From contig JAHACW010000006.1 of NCBI GenBank assembly GCA_018375675.1, forward strand, positions 1 to 60,697: a DNA stretch of 60,697 nucleotides, given 5' to 3'. Origin of the DNA: Actinomyces sp. Lineage in GTDB: Bacteria; Actinomycetota; Actinomycetes; Actinomycetales; Actinomycetaceae. The translations under genes and the position numbers were made by a program. The notes below the pieces were generated by a model that made no database searches, was not told the DNA's origin, and saw only the letters and a program-made list of their open reading frames with translations. Shown piece by piece: positions 7,403-16,019 of this stretch (the first letter of the stretch is position 1; the number at the start of each line of letters is the position of its first letter).

Positions 7403-8730
7403 ACGTTCTCAGTCAGATCCTGGGCGCGCTCATCGAGGCCTGGGGCGAGGTCAAGGTGCAGAAGGCGCGCGTCGTCCTCTCCCTCGTGGGCGTGGTCGCG
7501 GCTGTGGCCGCCATGACGATCGTCATCGCGCTCGGCGACCTGCTCCTGCAGTCCTCGCGCGAATTGGCGGAACTCTACGAGGGCCGCTCCGTCACTCTGC
7601 GCCTGACACCCGAAAGCTCCTCGAACGCGTCGGAAGGACCGGCGGCCGGCGGCCCATATCAGGACGCGTCCGATCCCGCCTCGGCCACCGGCGCACAGAC
7701 CGCGAAGCGACCCGACGAAAAGGACACCATCGGCGAGGCTATGGGTACCCTGGCAGAGCGCACGGACATTCACTACTGGTCGCGCTTTTCCAGCGGGGGT
7801 GGTGAGATCGTCGAAACCCAACAGGCCAGGGCCAGTGGGCAATTCCGCGGCTACCCCCTGACCAAGGTCGGCGACATGATTGACGGCGTCGCGTTCCAGG
7901 GCGTGGACCCCTCCTACGCGGTCATCTATCGCACCCGCATGCTAGCCGGGCGCTGGGTCGAGAGCAGTGATGCCGACCAGCGCCTGATTCCCGTCGTCAT
8001 CTCGCAGTCCCTCTGGGACCAGCTGGGGCGTGCCCCCATCGACCAGGTGCCGATCGTCCTGCATACGAGCGACGGCGTCGCGATGCGCGTCGTCGGCGTC
8101 ACCAAGTCGAAGAGCTCCTACGACATGCCCACCGTGTTCGCGCACTACGACGCGGCGCGCGTCTCCTTCCCGCAGATGACCTCCCAGGCCATGATCGCCT
8201 GGGTGGGCACCGAAAACGCCGACCAGGCGCGCGAGACCCTGCCACGCGCCCTGGCCTCGATCCTCGGCGAGGGCTGGAAGGTCTCCGTCTCCGGTGGCGA
8301 GCACGAGGACATTGGCGAGGAGCAGCTGGGTACCATCTCTAACGTCATCATGGTCATCGGTGGCATCATCGTGTTCCTGGGTGCCCTGGGCCTGCTGAAC
8401 GTCGCCATCGTGACCGTGCGCCAGCGCGTGCGCGAGATCGGCATCCGCCGAGCCGTCGGCGCCTCCGCCAAGCGCGTCTTCTTCGCGGTCTTCATGGAGT
8501 CGGTCGTCGCGACCTTCGTCGCCGGCGTCATCGGCGTGGGTATTGCTGTCGTCGTCGTCCGATTCCTGCCCCTGGAGGCGCTCAGCATCACCCTGAGTGA
8601 CACCCCGGCCTTCCCCGCCGGCGCCGCCGTTGCTGGCGTCGCCATTTCCACGAGCATCGGCGCCCTGTGTGGCATCATCCCGGCGCTCGCGGCCGTGCGC
8701 ATCAAGCCGATCGACGCGATCCGCTACTGA
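7399..8730 (+). CDS. ABC transporter permease, FtsX/MacB family, 443 aa
   Basis: Topology is that of MacB/FtsX proteins: one N-terminal membrane helix (about 24-48), a large extracytoplasmic domain (about 50-310), then three helices near the C-terminus. The conserved end of the first of these is followed by TVRQRVREIGIRRAVGAS, the usual coupling segment to the ATPase. Together with the adaptor and ATPase upstream it forms an MacAB-type tripartite assembly, probably acting on the outer face of the membrane without a substrate channel. The extracytoplasmic domain holds a Ser/Ala/Pro-rich stretch early on. A paired dispersed-word hairpin follows the stop codon. Confidence 0.92.
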   Translation: MNVLSQILGALIEAWGEVKVQKARVVLSLVGVVAAVAAMTIVIALGDLLLQSSRELAELYEGRSVTLRLTPESSSNASEGPAAGGPYQDASDPASATGAQTAKRPDEKDTIGEAMGTLAERTDIHYWSRFSSGGGEIVETQQARASGQFRGYPLTKVGDMIDGVAFQGVDPSYAVIYRTRMLAGRWVESSDADQRLIPVVISQSLWDQLGRAPIDQVPIVLHTSDGVAMRVVGVTKSKSSYDMPTVFAHYDAARVSFPQMTSQAMIAWVGTENADQARETLPRALASILGEGWKVSVSGGEHEDIGEEQLGTISNVIMVIGGIIVFLGALGLLNVAIVTVRQRVREIGIRRAVGASAKRVFFAVFMESVVATFVAGVIGVGIAVVVVRFLPLEALSITLSDTPAFPAGAAVAGVAISTSIGALCGIIPALAAVRIKPIDAIRY

Positions 8731-8736
8731 TTCATC

Positions 8737-8796
8737 GACGAGGCCGTGGCTGCCTCCCGGGTCCGCGGTCCTCGGGTGAGGGGTCCCCGGCCTCGT
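8737..8796. repeat. Inverted pair of the dispersed GACGAGGCC word
   Basis: GACGAGGCCGTGG at 8737-8749 faces CCCCGGCCTCGT at 8785-8796; the arms pair over 12 bp with one mismatch across a GC-rich 35-bp loop. It lies between convergent genes and may terminate both transcripts. Confidence 0.6.
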
Positions 8797-8806
8797 GCTG
8801 AGAGTG

Positions 8807-9730
8807 TTAGCGGGGGAGCGTGACGCGCTTGGTGTCCTCGTTGTAGACGATCATGCCGTCCTTCAGGAGTGCCCGGTAGACGCGGGTGGGCTGGTAGCGG
8901 TCGCCCCCGTCGATGCGGGCGGCGTCGAGAACTTTGCGCTTGGTGAGGCCGTCCGTGCCCTCGAAGTGGGCGGTGCGCAGGGCCTTCATGATGCGTCCGC
9001 GCGCCTGGCGGTCGGTGCCCGCGTAGGGCTGGGGCGTGGGGCGCTTCTCGTCCTTCGGGTGTCCGGCGAGCGCCCATGCGCAGTGTTTGTGGATGGTGCA
9101 TTCGTCGCAGGAGGGGCTGAGCTGCGTGCAGACTAGCGCCCCGAATTCCATGAGTGCCAAACTCACCTCGGCCGCATGGTGCCCGTCTTCGGGCAGAATT
9201 GCGTCGGCCCGCATCGTTTCTGCTTTCGAGGGCGTGGTGTGGGGAGGAAACTCTCGGCCGTCCAGAAATCTGACCAGCACTCGACGCACGTTCGTGTCCA
9301 GGACCGGCACGCGGATTCCGTGGCGGAACGCGAGCAGTGCGGATGCGGTGTAGGTGCCGACGCCCGGCAGGAGGGTCAGGTCCTTGAGAGTCAGGGGGAC
9401 TTCTCCGCCGTGTTTTTCGACGATGGTGGCAGCGCAGGCCTTGAGGCGCAGGGCGCGCGAGGGGTATCCGAGGTTTGCCCAGGCAACGATGATATCCGCG
9501 GAGGATGCGGCCGCCACGTCCGCGGGCGTGGGCCAGCGTTCCATCCACTCCAGCCAGATCGGCTGGACACGTGCGATGGGCGTCTGTTGGCTCATGATCT
9601 CAAAGACGAGGGTCCCCCAGTCGGAGACGTCGGCTGCGCGCATTGGTAGGTCGCGTTTGTGCGTCGCGAACCAATGGGGCAGGTCGCAGTGGAGTGCCCG
9701 TGTGGCCTCCGCCGTTGGATTTATGAACAC
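8807..9730 (-). CDS. mutY: A/G-specific adenine glycosylase MutY, 307 aa
   Basis: Removes adenine mispaired with 8-oxoguanine. The catalytic glutamate lies in FEIMSQQTP (about residue 44). The helix-hairpin-helix is LLPGVGTYTASALLAF, the catalytic aspartate is in PVLDTNVRRV, and the [4Fe-4S] loop C-x6-C-x2-C-x5-C follows (about 201-217). The part after the cluster is short (about 85 residues) and I do not clearly see the NUDIX-like MutY C-terminal recognition domain, as in other short actinobacterial MutY proteins. The ATG is at 9730. The gene is convergent with the ABC operon. Confidence 0.93.
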   Translation of the reverse strand: MFINPTAEATRALHCDLPHWFATHKRDLPMRAADVSDWGTLVFEIMSQQTPIARVQPIWLEWMERWPTPADVAAASSADIIVAWANLGYPSRALRLKACAATIVEKHGGEVPLTLKDLTLLPGVGTYTASALLAFRHGIRVPVLDTNVRRVLVRFLDGREFPPHTTPSKAETMRADAILPEDGHHAAEVSLALMEFGALVCTQLSPSCDECTIHKHCAWALAGHPKDEKRPTPQPYAGTDRQARGRIMKALRTAHFEGTDGLTKRKVLDAARIDGGDRYQPTRVYRALLKDGMIVYNEDTKRVTLPR

Positions 9731-9812
9731 TCAGTCAGTCTATGGAACAAAACTTCATCGTGACGAACGAAAGGAATTAAGATGTGAGCCGCTGCATAAT
9801 AACGGAGGATTA

Positions 9813-9841
9813 TTGTAAAAAATAAAAGGGTCCGCTACCCT
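9813..9841 (+). promoter_or_regulatory. Promoter of first TM2 gene
   Basis: TTGTAA (9813-9818), 17-bp spacer, TACCCT (9836-9841), lying in an unusually AT-rich stretch (about 9755-9835), 56 bp before the ATG. Confidence 0.55.
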
Positions 9842-9896
9842 GACCATGTTTTCGAAAAACACCCCTGTGGGGTTCCATCAACACATAGGAGACAAC

Positions 9897-10223
9897 ATGT
9901 CCGCTCCTCAGCAGCCCGGCAACAACGCCCCCGTCCAGGGCAAGTCCCGCGTCACCGCTGGCCTCCTCAACCTGTTCCTCGGCGGTATCGCCGCCGGCGA
10001 CTTCTACCTCGGCTACATGAAGATCGGCGCGATTCGCGTCGCCGCTCTGGTTCTCGGCTATGTCCTCATGGTGATCGGTGGCACGTCGGATAGCGGTGTC
10101 CTGCTTGGCATCGGCTACCTGCTTGTCCTCGTGGTTGGCATCGCGGCCCTCGCGTGTGCCATCATGACCTTCACGGGCAAGTGGATCTACGAGAAGGACG
10201 CCAACGGCGTTCCCACCGTCTGA
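9897..10223 (+). CDS. TM2-domain membrane protein, 108 aa
   Basis: A small two-helix TM2 protein. The first part is Gln/Pro-rich, then the helix VTAGLLNLFLGGIAAGDFYLG (split by the typical G-x-x-x-G-x-x-x-F-Y-L-G turn), followed by a second hydrophobic region and a short cytoplasmic end. TM2 proteins are of unknown biochemical role. The ATG at 9897 is preferred over an earlier in-frame ATG because of TAGGAG 6 nt upstream. A second TM2 gene lies just downstream, probably a paralogue, but a strong terminator separates them. Confidence 0.85.
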   Translation: MSAPQQPGNNAPVQGKSRVTAGLLNLFLGGIAAGDFYLGYMKIGAIRVAALVLGYVLMVIGGTSDSGVLLGIGYLLVLVVGIAALACAIMTFTGKWIYEKDANGVPTV

Positions 10224-10264
10224 GCACCTGCGCTCCGCGCGTGATGCGCGCGTCAGACTACCCC

Positions 10265-10300
10265 GTGGGGCCCGGCTTGATGCCGGGCCCCACGTCTTTT
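10265..10300 (+). terminator. Terminator after first TM2 gene
   Basis: Perfect 12-bp stem GTGGGGCCCGGC/GCCGGGCCCCAC with a 5-nt loop, then GTCTTTT. Confidence 0.9.
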
Positions 10301-10490
10301 CATTGGCGGAGCGTGCTCTCGAGGGTGCGAGCGATCATGTGAGGACGAGGAGCCACGGCACTGCTTCGCGGCCTCCGGGATCAATCAGGGGCGTTTCGGG
10401 GTGGACGCGACTCTCGCACGAGGGTGTGAGCACGCTAGGCTATATCAGTACGGCCGTCCGCGGCCCCCACGACAACCGAAAGGCTTTCCC

Positions 10491-11072
10491 ATGACGACGC
10501 CCGACCCGCAGGCCACCCCCTTCTCCCCTGAGGAGCCCGCTCAGGTCCCCGCCCCCGAGGCTCCCGCCTTCCCCCAGGCCTCGACCCCCAGCTACGACGA
10601 GGCCACGGCGACCCCCGGTTCGACGACCTACGGCACCGCGTACGACGCTCCCGCGGCCAGCTCCTACGCCCAGCCGGAGCAGGGCTACGGCGTCCCCGGC
10701 CCCGACGCGAACGCGCAGGGCACTTACGGTGCGGATGCCTACGGTCAGCCCGGCTATGAGCAGGCCGCCTACGCTGCGGGCCAGCAGGCCTACGGTCAGC
10801 CCGCATACGGTCAGCCCGCATACGGTCAGCCCTTCGCTGCTGGCGCTCCCAAGCAGTGGATCGTCGCCGTGATTCTGGCTTTCGTCCTGGGTACCCTCGG
10901 TGTTCACAACTTCTACCTGGGCTACACCACCAAGGGCATCATCCAGCTGGTGCTGACGATTACCGTCATCGGTATCTTCGTCTCCGGCCCCTGGGCGCTC
11001 ATCGATTTCATCATGCTCATCATGCGTTCCGGCTCCTACGCCACCGACGCTCAGGGCCAGCCCCTGCAGTGA
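10491..11072 (+). CDS. TM2-domain protein with Pro/Tyr/Gln-rich N-terminus, 193 aa
   Basis: Residues 1-120 are a low-complexity Ala/Pro/Tyr/Gln region ending in three AYGQP repeats encoded by near-identical 15-bp tandem units (about 10791-10832). Such regions in actinobacterial TM2 and FHA-associated proteins are probably unstructured and cytoplasmic. Residues 120-180 hold the TM2 domain, with GTLGVHNFYLGYTTKGIIQL between the two helices. The ATG at 10491 follows GAAAGG. A DEATA stretch is encoded by GACGAGGCCACGG, a relative of the dispersed word. Function unknown. Confidence 0.85.
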   Translation: MTTPDPQATPFSPEEPAQVPAPEAPAFPQASTPSYDEATATPGSTTYGTAYDAPAASSYAQPEQGYGVPGPDANAQGTYGADAYGQPGYEQAAYAAGQQAYGQPAYGQPAYGQPFAAGAPKQWIVAVILAFVLGTLGVHNFYLGYTTKGIIQLVLTITVIGIFVSGPWALIDFIMLIMRSGSYATDAQGQPLQ

Positions 11073-11085
11073 CCCTCTGAGGCTG

Positions 11086-11112
11086 TTGTCGCGGCGCTGA
11101 GTATGCGACAAT
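11086..11112 (+). promoter_or_regulatory. Leaderless promoter of dcd
   Basis: The -10 box GACAAT (11107-11112) begins exactly 12 nt before the ATG; TTGTCG at 11086 is a possible -35. The same GCGACAATmGAG context precedes the gene at 30740. Confidence 0.45.
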
Positions 11113-11118
11113 CGAGTC

Positions 11119-11700
11119 ATGCTGCTCAGTGACCGCGACATCAAGGCCTCCCTGGACTCTGGACGTATCCAGCTCGACCCGCTGGACCGGGACCTGGTCC
11201 AGCCGGCCAGCATTGACGTGCGCCTGGATCGGCTGTTCCGCCTCTTCGATAACCACCGCTACCCGGTGATTGACCCCGCGGCGGACCAGTCGGACCTTAC
11301 CCACCAGGTCGATGTGGGCCCCGATCAGCCCTTCGTGCTGCACCCCGGCGAGTTTGTCCTGGGCGCCACCTACGAGCTGGTGACCCTCGGCAACGACATC
11401 GCCGCGCGCCTTGAGGGCAAGTCCTCCCTGGGCCGCCTCGGCCTGCTCACCCACTCGACGGCGGGCTTCATTGACCCCGGATTCTCGGGCCACGTGACCC
11501 TGGAGCTGTCGAACACGGCGACGATGCCGATCCTGCTCTACCCCGGCATGAAGATCGGGCAGCTGTGCTTCTTCGACCTGTCCTCCCCGGCCGAGCACCC
11601 CTACGGTTCGCAGGGACTCGGATCGCATTATCAGGGCCAGCGCGGACCGACGCCCTCGCGCACCCACGAGCGCTTTACGTGCACCCGCATCGAACGGTGA
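11119..11700 (+). CDS. dcd: dCTP deaminase, probably the bifunctional dUMP-forming type, 193 aa
   Basis: Deaminates dCTP to feed thymidylate synthesis. The core [10 protein letters not shown], then the segment [15 protein letters not shown] and LELSN, follow the bifunctional dCTP deaminase/dUTPase of archaea and mycobacteria (dCTP to dUMP) rather than the enterobacterial Dcd. That assignment is from family knowledge. Length is normal. There is no ribosome site; a -10 box 12 nt upstream points to leaderless translation. The unknown 535-aa gene follows 6 bp later. Confidence 0.93.
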   Translation: MLLSDRDIKASLDSGRIQLDPLDRDLVQPASIDVRLDRLFRLFDNHRYPVIDPAADQSDLTHQVDVGPDQPFVLHPGEFVLGATYELVTLGNDIAARLEGKSSLGRLGLLTHSTAGFIDPGFSGHVTLELSNTATMPILLYPGMKIGQLCFFDLSSPAEHPYGSQGLGSHYQGQRGPTPSRTHERFTCTRIER

Positions 11701-11706
11701 TACCCG

Positions 11707-13314
11707 ATGTCGGCTCTTCCTCCTCCACCGCCCTCCCGGCTTGAACGCATGCGCGCCGAGCGCGCCGAGCGCGCGGCCCGCGAGGCGAGCTATCCGCCAG
11801 CGCCGGATCCCGCTGAGCTGCCGGAGCCGCCCGCTCCCGAGCCGGCTGACCTGCAGGCGCCGCCCCCGCCGGAGCCGCCCGAGCCGACCCCCGTCATGGG
11901 TGTTCCTCAGGTGCAGGTTGCGCCGCAGCGAAGCATTGGACACGAGGCCGAGGCCGGCATCCCCCCGGTGTCTCCCAGCCAGACGCGCACGGGCGTCATT
12001 CAGGGCGTCGCTCTGCCCGGCATGACTCCGCGCGAGCAGGTCACCAACAGGGACGAGGCCCCCCAGGCCGCGCCGGTGAGGCGTTCCCTCAAGGAGCGCA
12101 TGGCCGCTGCCCCTCATTCGTTCGCGGATCCGACGCCGATGAGCGCGACGGACAACCCGCTGACCCAGACGAACGTCGCCCTGACGACGATGACCTCGAC
12201 GGATGCCGCTTTCCAGATCGCGGCCGACGGTGAGGTCACGAGCGCTGAGGCCGCCATCCCGATCGCCGCCGCCATTGAGGTGAGCGAGCCCGCCGGCGTC
12301 ATCGACCTGGACGTCGCGCGTGAGCACCACCTGTTCCTCGTCTCCGACGCGGTTGATCCCGCCGAGCTTGAGGCCCTTGCGATTTCCATGTGGGACGAGG
12401 CTGGATGGATCGCACCGGGTCGCTTGCGCCTGTCCTCCGACGCCGAGTTGGAAGGGCCGTGGACGCTCGACCAGCCGACGCGCGCCGCGCTCGGCACCCC
12501 GGCCTCGCTGTCCAACGCGTGGGTCCTGCGCTGCCCGCAGGCGCCCGCTCGCCAGCAGAGCAACGGTGTTATGGGCGAGTGGGACAAGGCGTTCCCCGAC
12601 GGTCTGCCCGCGGGCCTGGAGTACCGCGTGCTCGAGGCGCTTCGCCGCATGGCCCGACGCCTCGCCGGCGGCCTGCGTATCGCGGGCAGCGGCTACGTCA
12701 TGGTCCCCGACGCCGACTCGGCCGTGAATCTGACGGTGTACTCGCCGCGCTGGATCAACCCCGAGGACCTGCTCTCCGCGATGCGTGAGCGCGCCGGATT
12801 CGAGCAGATGAAGGACGCGCGCGACGTTACGCCCGAGGCCCCCAAGCCCGTCCCGCTGACCCCCGCGCAGATCGCCCAGATCGAGAAGCTGAAGGCCGAG
12901 CTGGGTCCGGTGCGCAAGGACATCGCCTCCAAGATCGCTAAGGCCCGCGAGGAGCACGAGACGCACCGCGACAAGCCGCAGGTCGTCGACGGCTACGCCC
13001 TCATGAGCCCGATCGGCCACCGCTCGGACATGATGATCGAGGTCCACGCCGTGCCCACGCCGCCGCGCGTCCTGCGCTGGGAGCCGTGGACGGCCGGAGC
13101 CATCATCGAATATCAGGTTCGCTGGCTGCCCACCTCCGCGCCGACGCCCGGCGCGGGCGCGATGAGCCGCACCGCGCGCCTGGAGCGCCTGCGCTCGACC
13201 CAGGACGTGGAGAAGGCCGCAGGAATGATCGCGACCCTGGTGGGTGGCAACGTCATCGACGAGGACGGCTTCCTCGTCGGCCTCGAGGAAATCTCCCCTG
13301 AAGATGGGGAATAG
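11707..13314 (+). CDS. Hypothetical protein with Pro-rich N-terminus, 535 aa
   Basis: Not recognised as a named family. Residues 1-200 are Pro/Ala/Glu-rich and probably disordered, opening with PPPPPSRLERMRAERAERAA. Residues 200-370 look folded (alternating strands with WDEAGWIAPGRLRL, LEYRVLEALRRMARRLAGGL). Residues 375-430 form a charged helix (PAQIAQIEKLKAELGPVRKD). A final domain of about 100 residues follows. No membrane segment or signal is visible. It starts 6 bp after dcd and is probably cotranscribed with it. Similar proteins seem confined to Actinomycetaceae, but I cannot check this. Confidence 0.75.
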   Translation: MSALPPPPPSRLERMRAERAERAAREASYPPAPDPAELPEPPAPEPADLQAPPPPEPPEPTPVMGVPQVQVAPQRSIGHEAEAGIPPVSPSQTRTGVIQGVALPGMTPREQVTNRDEAPQAAPVRRSLKERMAAAPHSFADPTPMSATDNPLTQTNVALTTMTSTDAAFQIAADGEVTSAEAAIPIAAAIEVSEPAGVIDLDVAREHHLFLVSDAVDPAELEALAISMWDEAGWIAPGRLRLSSDAELEGPWTLDQPTRAALGTPASLSNAWVLRCPQAPARQQSNGVMGEWDKAFPDGLPAGLEYRVLEALRRMARRLAGGLRIAGSGYVMVPDADSAVNLTVYSPRWINPEDLLSAMRERAGFEQMKDARDVTPEAPKPVPLTPAQIAQIEKLKAELGPVRKDIASKIAKAREEHETHRDKPQVVDGYALMSPIGHRSDMMIEVHAVPTPPRVLRWEPWTAGAIIEYQVRWLPTSAPTPGAGAMSRTARLERLRSTQDVEKAAGMIATLVGGNVIDEDGFLVGLEEISPEDGE

Positions 13315-13346
13315 GCCGCTTAGGTCGTCCGCGCCCTGCGCGTGCG

Positions 13347-15860
13347 TTACTGCCCGCGCTTGACGGATTCGAGCAGCATGACGGCCACGTCGCGCACCTC
13401 CGGGAGCTTTGCACCGGACGAGGCCGTGGCGGCGTTGCTGTTCGCGCCGCCCTGGTCGGGGTCGGCCGAGACGAAACCGGCGGACGTGCCCGAGGCGGAG
13501 CCGAGCATCTGGGAACAGAAGGGGCAGGCCGTCGCGACGACGTCCGCGCCCGTGGCCGCGGCCTCCATGATGCGGGCGTCGGCGATGCGGGTCCCGCGCG
13601 TCTCCTCGAACCAGGCGTGCGCGCCACCCGCGCCGCAGCACATCGCGCGGTCGCGGTTGCGCGGCATCTCGACGAGCTCCACGTTCGGTAGGGAGCCCAC
13701 GAGCTCGCGCGGCGGCTCGTAGACGCGGTTGTGGCGGCCCAGGAAGCATGCGTCGTGGTAGGTGACCTTCAGGGGTGCGCCGACTGAGGGAGCGTTGCCC
13801 GCGGGCTGTGCCCCGGCCTCGTCCGTGGTGTCCGCGCCCGTGGGGGCAGCGGAGGCAGCGGACGCGGGGGCCACCGGCGTGAGCAGGCCGTCGCGCACCA
13901 GGCGGTTGAGGAGCTGCGTGTGGTGGACGACGTCGAAGGAGCCGCCTAGCTCCGGGTACTCGCCCGCGATCGTGTTGAAGCAGTGCGCGCAGGAGACGAC
14001 GATCTTCTGGGGCTTGGCTTCCTTGAGGGTGTCGATCGCCTGGGCGGCCAGCATCTGGAAGAGCGCCTCGTTGCCGGCGCGGCGGGCCGGGTCGCCCGTG
14101 CAGGACTCGCCCGAGCCGAGGACCGCGAAGGACACGCCCGCCGTGTGCAGCAGCTCGGCGACGGCGGCGCTGGTCTTCTTCGCCGTGTCGTCGTAGGCGC
14201 CCGCGCAGCCAACCCAGAACAGGTAGTCAACCTCGGAGGCGTCCTCGATGTCCTCGCCGACGACGGGGATGTCGAAGTCCAGCTTCTTCGCCCACTCCAT
14301 GCGCTTGCGGGCGGGCTGGTTGTAGGGGTTCGCCTTGGATTCCATGCCGCGGAACGCGCGGCCCAGCTCGCGGGGGAACGCGCCCTCCATGAGGACCTGG
14401 TGGCGGCGCAGGTCGAGGATGTGGTCGATGTGCTCGATGTCGACGGGGCACTGCTCGACGCAGGCGCCGCAGTTCGTGCAATCCCACAGGACCTCTTCGG
14501 AGACGACCTCGGGGACCAGGGGAGCGGTGACCGCGGAGACGCCCTCGGGGCCGGTCGCGCCCGACAGGGACAGGGCGGAGACCAGGTCGAAGGAGTGCGG
14601 CGAGGCCGGCACGCCCTTGTCGAGGAGGACCTCGCCGTCGCCCAGCTTTTGGTGGCCCTCCTCCTGCTCGATGATCTGCACGTTGGAGGCGGACTCCATG
14701 TGGTCGCGCAGGCCCATGATGAGCAGCTTGGGGGAGAGGGGCTTCTGGGTGTTCCACGCGGGGCACAGCTCCTGGCAGCGGCCGCACTCGGTGCACGAGT
14801 ACAGGTCCAGGCGGGCCTTCCACGAGAAGTCGTCGATCGTGCCCACGCCGAGGACGGTGTCCTCGGGGACGTCGTCGAAGTCGTCCTCGCTGGTGACCGG
14901 CTTGCCGTCGATGAGCATGTGGTCGGCCGGCCCCAGGGACTTCGTGCCGTCGGCGTTGCGGCGCGTGTACAGGTTGAGGATCGCGACGAAGCGGTGCCAG
15001 GCGACGCCCATGCCGGTCTGGATGCCGACGACCGTCAGCCAGGTCATGGAGGTGAGGACCTTGAGGGCGCTGACCAGCACGATCACGTTCGCCAGCGAGG
15101 TGGCCGAGGAGGAGGCGGCGGCCGCGAAGAGCGCGCCGAGCCAGGCGGTGAGCGGGAAGTGCAGGGCGGTCGCGTGGGCCTCGAGGCCGGGCGTCACGCT
15201 GAAGAGCGCGTATTCGAGGCCGCGCAGGGCCACGACGCACGCGCACACGATGAGGATGACCCACTCGACGAAGAGAGCCTGCCAGCGGGTCGAACCCAGG
15301 AAACGGGAGGCCAGGCCGCGCGGGGAGGAGTCGCGCGGGTGGGGCTTGGTCAGGGACGAGGGCGGAGTGCCTTCCGGGTCGGCCGCAGCAGCAGCGGCAT
15401 CGGGGTCGTCGTTGGAGAGGGCCGCCTCGGCGGCCGTGCCACGCCCGGCGCGCTGGCGCACGATCATGAGGAGAATGATGCCGACCAGGCCGCCCCACGC
15501 GAAGACCTCGGTCAGCCACTCCCACGGCGCAAAATGGCCGAGGAGGGGCAGCGTGAAGGTCTGGACGCGCAGCTGGGCGTAGCCCGTAACCAGGGTGAAG
15601 AAGAGGATCGGGAAGGAGACCATGACCAGCCAGTGGGCCGCCTTGATCCAGGGCCGCCCCTTGAACTCGCGGTGGGTGAGGGCCGCGGAGACGACGCCCC
15701 ACGCTCGCTTGCCGACGGGACCGAGGCGCCCCGGGTCGGGCGTGCCCGCCGAGACCGTGCGCCACATGTGGGTCAGGCCTCGCGCGAACGACAGGACGGC
15801 CAGGGCGCTCACCAGCAGGGCGAGTCCCCACATGATGGCGCTCAGCGTCGGATTGGCCAC
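13347..15860 (-). CDS. Membrane-bound Fe-S oxidoreductase with CCG domains, 837 aa
   Basis: The N-terminal ~295 residues carry about six membrane helices. Two [4Fe-4S] motifs follow: CTECGRCQELCP (C356) and CTNCGACVEQCP (C461). Two cysteine-rich CCG domains of heterodisulfide-reductase type come next (VSCAHCFNT; then YHDACFLGRHNRVYE, MCCGAGGAH and ACPFC). The layout resembles mycobacterial Fe-S reductase Rv0338c and suggests electron transfer between the membrane and a soluble dehydrogenase; the partner is unknown. Two extra low-complexity segments carry the dispersed word: one between the CCG domains (DEAGAQPAG, 13811) and one near the C-terminus (13437). An acidic Ala-rich cytoplasmic loop is also present at about 140-180. 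Confidence 0.88.
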   Translation of the reverse strand: MANPTLSAIMWGLALLVSALAVLSFARGLTHMWRTVSAGTPDPGRLGPVGKRAWGVVSAALTHREFKGRPWIKAAHWLVMVSFPILFFTLVTGYAQLRVQTFTLPLLGHFAPWEWLTEVFAWGGLVGIILLMIVRQRAGRGTAAEAALSNDDPDAAAAAADPEGTPPSSLTKPHPRDSSPRGLASRFLGSTRWQALFVEWVILIVCACVVALRGLEYALFSVTPGLEAHATALHFPLTAWLGALFAAAASSSATSLANVIVLVSALKVLTSMTWLTVVGIQTGMGVAWHRFVAILNLYTRRNADGTKSLGPADHMLIDGKPVTSEDDFDDVPEDTVLGVGTIDDFSWKARLDLYSCTECGRCQELCPAWNTQKPLSPKLLIMGLRDHMESASNVQIIEQEEGHQKLGDGEVLLDKGVPASPHSFDLVSALSLSGATGPEGVSAVTAPLVPEVVSEEVLWDCTNCGACVEQCPVDIEHIDHILDLRRHQVLMEGAFPRELGRAFRGMESKANPYNQPARKRMEWAKKLDFDIPVVGEDIEDASEVDYLFWVGCAGAYDDTAKKTSAAVAELLHTAGVSFAVLGSGESCTGDPARRAGNEALFQMLAAQAIDTLKEAKPQKIVVSCAHCFNTIAGEYPELGGSFDVVHHTQLLNRLVRDGLLTPVAPASAASAAPTGADTTDEAGAQPAGNAPSVGAPLKVTYHDACFLGRHNRVYEPPRELVGSLPNVELVEMPRNRDRAMCCGAGGAHAWFEETRGTRIADARIMEAAATGADVVATACPFCSQMLGSASGTSAGFVSADPDQGGANSNAATASSGAKLPEVRDVAVMLLESVKRGQ

Positions 15861-16019
15861 GTTTCCTCCTCAAGATTGCTGCACTCCATTGTGTCACCTA
15901 GACCCAGGAGAGACCGATTCTGCGCCGCAAAGCGTGCGCAATTACGCGCTGCGCGGCGGGGCTGGCCGAGCTTACATGTGCCCGCCACAACGTGGATATA
16001 TGCCACGAGGAGGGAAAAA

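Noticed and set aside
13983..16019. Open frame extending purF upstream by 2 kb
   Set aside because: It is antisense to the Fe-S reductase gene and contains no PurF-like sequence; the propeptide and ribosome site place the purF start at 16020.
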